Of a DNA stretch of 64,000 bases, positions 60,716 through 64,000 are shown in pieces. The notes below the pieces were generated by a model. The model made no database searches and was not told the origin of the DNA. It saw only the letters and a list, made by a program, of their open reading frames with translations. The DNA lies in the NCBI GenBank assembly GCA_023666275.1, contig JAMPCJ010000008.1:1-64000 (forward strand). The letters are read 5' to 3'. The number at the start of each line of letters is the position of its first letter. Within the stretch, counting starts at the first letter, position 1. The DNA is from Treponema brennaborense (GTDB lineage Bacteria > Spirochaetota > Spirochaetia > Treponematales > Treponemataceae). The translations under genes and the position numbers were made by a program.

Positions 60716-61096
60716 ATGGCAGCTCTCTCAACAGATCAAATTCTTGAAGCAATTGCTTCAATGACAGTGCTTGAAGCTTCTGAACTTGTAAAAGCTATGG
60801 AAGAAAAATTCGGTGTTACCGCCGCGGCTCCGGTTATGGTCGCGGGTGCGGCTGCGGGCGCAGCTCCTGCTGCGGAAGAACAGACAGAATTTACTGTTTC
60901 TTTGGAAGCGGCGGATCCTGCAAAGAAAATTGCTGTTATTAAAGCTGTGCGCGAAGTTACCGGACTCGGTCTTAAAGAAGCAAAAGACCTTGTCGAAGGT
61001 GCTCCCAAAACGCTCAAAGAAGGTGTTTCCAAAGCAGATGCAGATAAAATTAAATCGACAGTGGAAGCAGCGGGCGGCACGGTAAAAATTGCCTAA
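60716..61096 (+). CDS. rplL: 50S ribosomal protein L7/L12
   Basis: The 126-residue protein has the dimerisation helices ([20 protein letters not shown]), an Ala-rich hinge, and the factor-binding domain with [20 protein letters not shown] and [25 protein letters not shown] lies before the ATG. A strong hairpin follows the stop and precedes rpoB. Confidence 0.95.
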   Translation: MAALSTDQILEAIASMTVLEASELVKAMEEKFGVTAAAPVMVAGAAAGAAPAAEEQTEFTVSLEAADPAKKIAVIKAVREVTGLGLKEAKDLVEGAPKTLKEGVSKADADKIKSTVEAAGGTVKIA

Positions 61097-61114
61097 GTGA
61101 TGTTTGTGCTTTGC

Positions 61115-61152
61115 AAAGAAAGTTCCGGTCTTGAATGCCGGGACTTTCTTTT
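61115..61152 (+). terminator. attenuator hairpin between rplL and rpoB
   Basis: AAAGAAAGTTCCGG (61115-61128) and CCGGGACTTTCTTTT (61138-61152) form a long stem with a nine-base loop and a T-rich end. It lies about 145 bp before rpoB and probably lowers rpoB expression relative to rplL. Confidence 0.7.
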
Positions 61153-61297
61153 CTCGAAAAGAAGTTATTCTCATGTCTTGTAATATTGCTGCTTGAAAGC
61201 TTTTTTTTCAGGCGGCTTTGTCTTTTATTTACGCAGTTTAAGAACAGCGGCCCTCTGTGCTGTACAAGGTCTTTGTATGTAGCAGAGGAGTACCGCA

Positions 61298-64000
61298 ATG
61301 CACGTTTTACGGGGGAATTTGATGTTCGCAAAAAGCCGGACGGTCAATCGTCAATACATTGGAAAAAATATCCAGAATTTTATGGAGCTGCCTAATCTTC
61401 TAGACATTCAGCTTTTGTCTTATGAAAATTTTTTACAGCAGAAAAAACTGGAGGCTGGCGAACCGCTTGCGGAACAAGGACTTCAAGAAGTATTTACTTC
61501 AACTTTTCCGATTGAAAGTCCTAATGGAGATATGCTCCTTGAATATGAATATTATGAACTCGATGATTCGAATATTAAATTTTCAGAAATTGAATGCAAA
61601 CAAAAAGGTTTGACATATGCAATCCCGCTGAAAGCGCGCATCAATTTGATTTTTCAGCAAACGGGCGAAATTCGCCAAAAAGATATTTACATGGGCGATA
61701 TTCCGCTCATGACCGATCGGGGAACATTTATCATCAACGGCGCAGAGCGTGTCGTTGTTTCGCAAATACATCGTTCTCCGGGCGTTATTTTCAGCCATGA
61801 AAAAGGCGTTTATTCGAGCCGCATTATTCCTTACCGCGGTTCCTGGCTGGAATTTGAAATCGATCAAAAGAAAGAACTTATTTATGCGAAAATCGATCGC
61901 AAAAAAAGGATTTTAGGCACAATCTTTCTTCGTGCGTTGGGATACAGCACGCGCGAAGAAATTATTCGGGAATTTTATGATACGGAAGAAATCTCGATCG
62001 AAGACAATCGGGAATGCCGTGATATGCTCGCCGGAAAAGTTCTTGCGGATGCGGTTTATGCCGCTGACGCTGATTCCGGCGAAACAAAAAAAATCTTCCG
62101 CGCCGGCGAAAAACTGCATCCTCATGATATAGATGAATTGTTTATTCACAACGTGCAGAAGCTGACCGTAATTAAGTTTGACAGCAAATCTTCGCTTGAT
62201 TCGCAGATGATTATCAATTGTTTTGAACGCGAAGAAATCCGTTTTGCAAAAGAAAATTCCGCTTCCGATGAACCGACAAAAGAAGACGCGCTTTCTGCGG
62301 TGTATTCCGTTTTAATGCCCGGTGAACCGATTACAATTGATGCGGCGGAAAAAGATCTTACTACGATGTTCTTTTCTATGCGCCGTTATGATTTGGGACG
62401 TGTGGGACGGTACAAGCTGAATAAGAAATTCGATTATACGCCGCCGGTTGAAGAGCATACGCTTGTCAAACAAGACATCATTGCGACGATGAAATTTTTG
62501 ATAAAAGTGTATGTGGGCGACGAAAGCATCGACGATATCGATCATCTGGGAAATCGGCGAGTCAGATCTGTCGGCGAATTGATGACGAATCAGCTGAAAA
62601 CCGCATTCAGCCGCATGGAGCGTATCGCGAAAGAACGCATGGGACTGAAAGAAACCGAAACCATGAAGCCGCAGGATTTGATTTCCATAAAACCAATCGT
62701 TGCATCTATTAAAGAATTTTTCGGTTCGAGCCAGTTGTCGCAGTTTATGGATCAAGTCAATCCGCTGGCGGAACTGACGCACAAACGCCGCCTGAATGCG
62801 CTCGGACCGGGCGGTTTGTCCCGCGACAGAGCCGGATTTGAAGTGCGCGATGTTCACTATACGCATTACGGCCGCATGTGCCCCATAGAAACGCCCGAAG
62901 GTCCGAATATCGGTTTGATTGTTTCGCTTGCGATTTATACGCGGGTGAATGAATACGGTTTTTTGGAAGCGCCGTACCGCAAAATCGAAAACGGAAAAGC
63001 CACCGATGCAATAGAATATCTTTCTGCGATGGACGAAGATAAATATTATATCGGACAGGTAACCGTAGATATGAAAGAAGACGGTTCGTTCACGACAGAA
63101 ACCATAGCGTGCCGCCGATACGGTGATTATACTTCCCGAAATCCGGCGGATGTTCAGTATATGGACGTTTCTCCGAAGCAGGTTATTTCCGTTTCGGCAT
63201 CGCTTGTTCCGTTTTTGGAGCATGATGACGCGAACCGTGCGCTTATGGGATGCAACATGCAGCGGCAGGCAGTGCCTTTGCTGTTTCCGGAACCGCCTCG
63301 TGTCGGAACCGGCATGGAACAAAAGTGTGCATACGATTCCGGCGTTCTTGTGAAAGCAAAGCGGGCGGGTGAAGTCGTTTGGGTAACGGCGGAAACAATT
63401 AAAATAAAACCGGAAAATGCCGAAAATCCGGCGGAATTCGATGAATATCCGCTCCTGAAATATCAGCGGACAAATCAGGATACCTGTTATCATCAGCGCC
63501 CTGTCGTTTCTGTCGGTGATAAAATCGAAAAAGGCGCGGTGCTTGCAGACGGACCTGCTACATTCAACGGCGAACTTGCTTTGGGACGCAATATTTTAGT
63601 CGGATTCGTGCCTTGGAACGGATATAATTATGAAGATGCCATCCTTATTTCGCAGCGTGTCGTGAAAGACGATATGTATACGTCGATACATATCAAGGAA
63701 TTTGCAACCGAGATTCGCGAAACAAAGCTCGGCCCGGAAAAAATCACGCGGGATATACCGAATACCAGCGAAAAAACGCTTGATAATCTGGATGAAGAAG
63801 GCATTGTCCGCATCGGTGCGAAAGTCCGATCGGGCGATATTCTTGTCGGAAAAGTAACGCCGAAAAGCGAAACCGAAACAACGCCGGAATTTAAATTGCT
63901 TAATTCGATTTTCGGTGAAAAAGCGAAAGAGGTCCGTGATTCGTCATTGCGTGTGCCGCACGGAGTAGAGGGAACGATTATCGATGTGCAGCGTCTGCGG
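61298..64000 (+). CDS. rpoB: DNA-directed RNA polymerase subunit beta, 5' part
   Basis: The window contains the first 901 codons, and the gene continues past the right edge. RpoB forms half of the RNA polymerase catalytic cleft. Visible are the beta1 region ([20 protein letters not shown]), [20 protein letters not shown], the rifampicin region with [20 protein letters not shown] and [17 protein letters not shown], then GLIVSLAIY and the beta2 region with QNQ-like segments. I use ATG 61298, because GAGGAG lies seven bases upstream. The ATG at 61322 after a G-run also fits homology and may be the true start. Confidence 0.95.
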   Translation, partial: MHVLRGNLMFAKSRTVNRQYIGKNIQNFMELPNLLDIQLLSYENFLQQKKLEAGEPLAEQGLQEVFTSTFPIESPNGDMLLEYEYYELDDSNIKFSEIECKQKGLTYAIPLKARINLIFQQTGEIRQKDIYMGDIPLMTDRGTFIINGAERVVVSQIHRSPGVIFSHEKGVYSSRIIPYRGSWLEFEIDQKKELIYAKIDRKKRILGTIFLRALGYSTREEIIREFYDTEEISIEDNRECRDMLAGKVLADAVYAADADSGETKKIFRAGEKLHPHDIDELFIHNVQKLTVIKFDSKSSLDSQMIINCFEREEIRFAKENSASDEPTKEDALSAVYSVLMPGEPITIDAAEKDLTTMFFSMRRYDLGRVGRYKLNKKFDYTPPVEEHTLVKQDIIATMKFLIKVYVGDESIDDIDHLGNRRVRSVGELMTNQLKTAFSRMERIAKERMGLKETETMKPQDLISIKPIVASIKEFFGSSQLSQFMDQVNPLAELTHKRRLNALGPGGLSRDRAGFEVRDVHYTHYGRMCPIETPEGPNIGLIVSLAIYTRVNEYGFLEAPYRKIENGKATDAIEYLSAMDEDKYYIGQVTVDMKEDGSFTTETIACRRYGDYTSRNPADVQYMDVSPKQVISVSASLVPFLEHDDANRALMGCNMQRQAVPLLFPEPPRVGTGMEQKCAYDSGVLVKAKRAGEVVWVTAETIKIKPENAENPAEFDEYPLLKYQRTNQDTCYHQRPVVSVGDKIEKGAVLADGPATFNGELALGRNILVGFVPWNGYNYEDAILISQRVVKDDMYTSIHIKEFATEIRETKLGPEKITRDIPNTSEKTLDNLDEEGIVRIGAKVRSGDILVGKVTPKSETETTPEFKLLNSIFGEKAKEVRDSSLRVPHGVEGTIIDVQRLR

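Overview
The window reads as the chromosome of a host-associated Treponema-type spirochaete with moderate GC. The evidence is protein-level: a spirochaetal RpoB, an order of tRNA-Thr, rpmG, tRNA-Trp, secE, nusG, rplK-A-J-L and rpoB, an adjacent cheR and cheB, a FlgM-like anti-sigma factor, several lipoproteins and a bactofilin. I cannot name the species. No prophage, insertion sequence or CRISPR array is visible.

Layout. The left edge is cut inside a tRNA-Asp. It is followed by a head-to-head pair of broken paralogous genes (0.16-1.35 kb). From 1.5 to 9.2 kb lie housekeeping genes (hisS, coaX, a CmpB-like membrane protein, dus, an aldose-epimerase homologue, purU) and two overlapping, very cysteine-rich membrane LuxR-type regulators. 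From 9.27 to 10.09 kb is a stable-RNA cluster on the minus strand with four serine tRNAs, one arginine tRNA and the SRP RNA. From 10.2 to 29.6 kb come a ferric-iron-type ABC importer, a rhomboid-like protein, NfnAB transhydrogenase, an FMN oxidase, pfkA, rsmI-flgM, a degenerate alcohol-dehydrogenase relative, an RNA methyltransferase, a chemoreceptor, a pyridoxal kinase, an esterase and a RarA fusion protein.

The accessory stretch is 29.6-36.6 kb. It holds mosaic repeats, a three-gene envelope locus (CsgG-like/coiled-coil protein, LPP20-like protein, small lipoprotein) in which every gene is interrupted, palindromic ATTGC-type repeats, a 43-bp tandem repeat, an unknown helical protein, a Sel1-repeat protein preceded by a possible RNA switch, and an AT-rich orphan gene. 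The core resumes with adk, a radical SAM gene coupled to a queuosine-precursor transporter (a likely queuine salvage pair), cheR-cheB, a prenyl synthase-TPR-RseC operon, rlmE and a LysM/M23 lipoprotein, MarR, a GH105 hydrolase, the bactofilin-TPR-mtaB operon, ctp-rsmE-wecG-like genes, a sigma-54 activator lacking a DNA-binding domain, trmJ-like, an SDR, and the ribosomal protein/RNA polymerase operon, whose promoter matches the consensus exactly.

A recurring signal across the window is a -10 hexamer placed 5-8 bases before the start codon, with no Shine-Dalgarno site. About sixteen genes show it, several with a -35 at 16-18 bp and others with an extended -10. This suggests that leaderless mRNAs are common here and it fixes several start codons. 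The best candidates for undescribed biology are the decaying CsgG/LPP20 locus with its neighbours, the paired cysteine-rich membrane LuxR proteins, and the leaderless promoter architecture.
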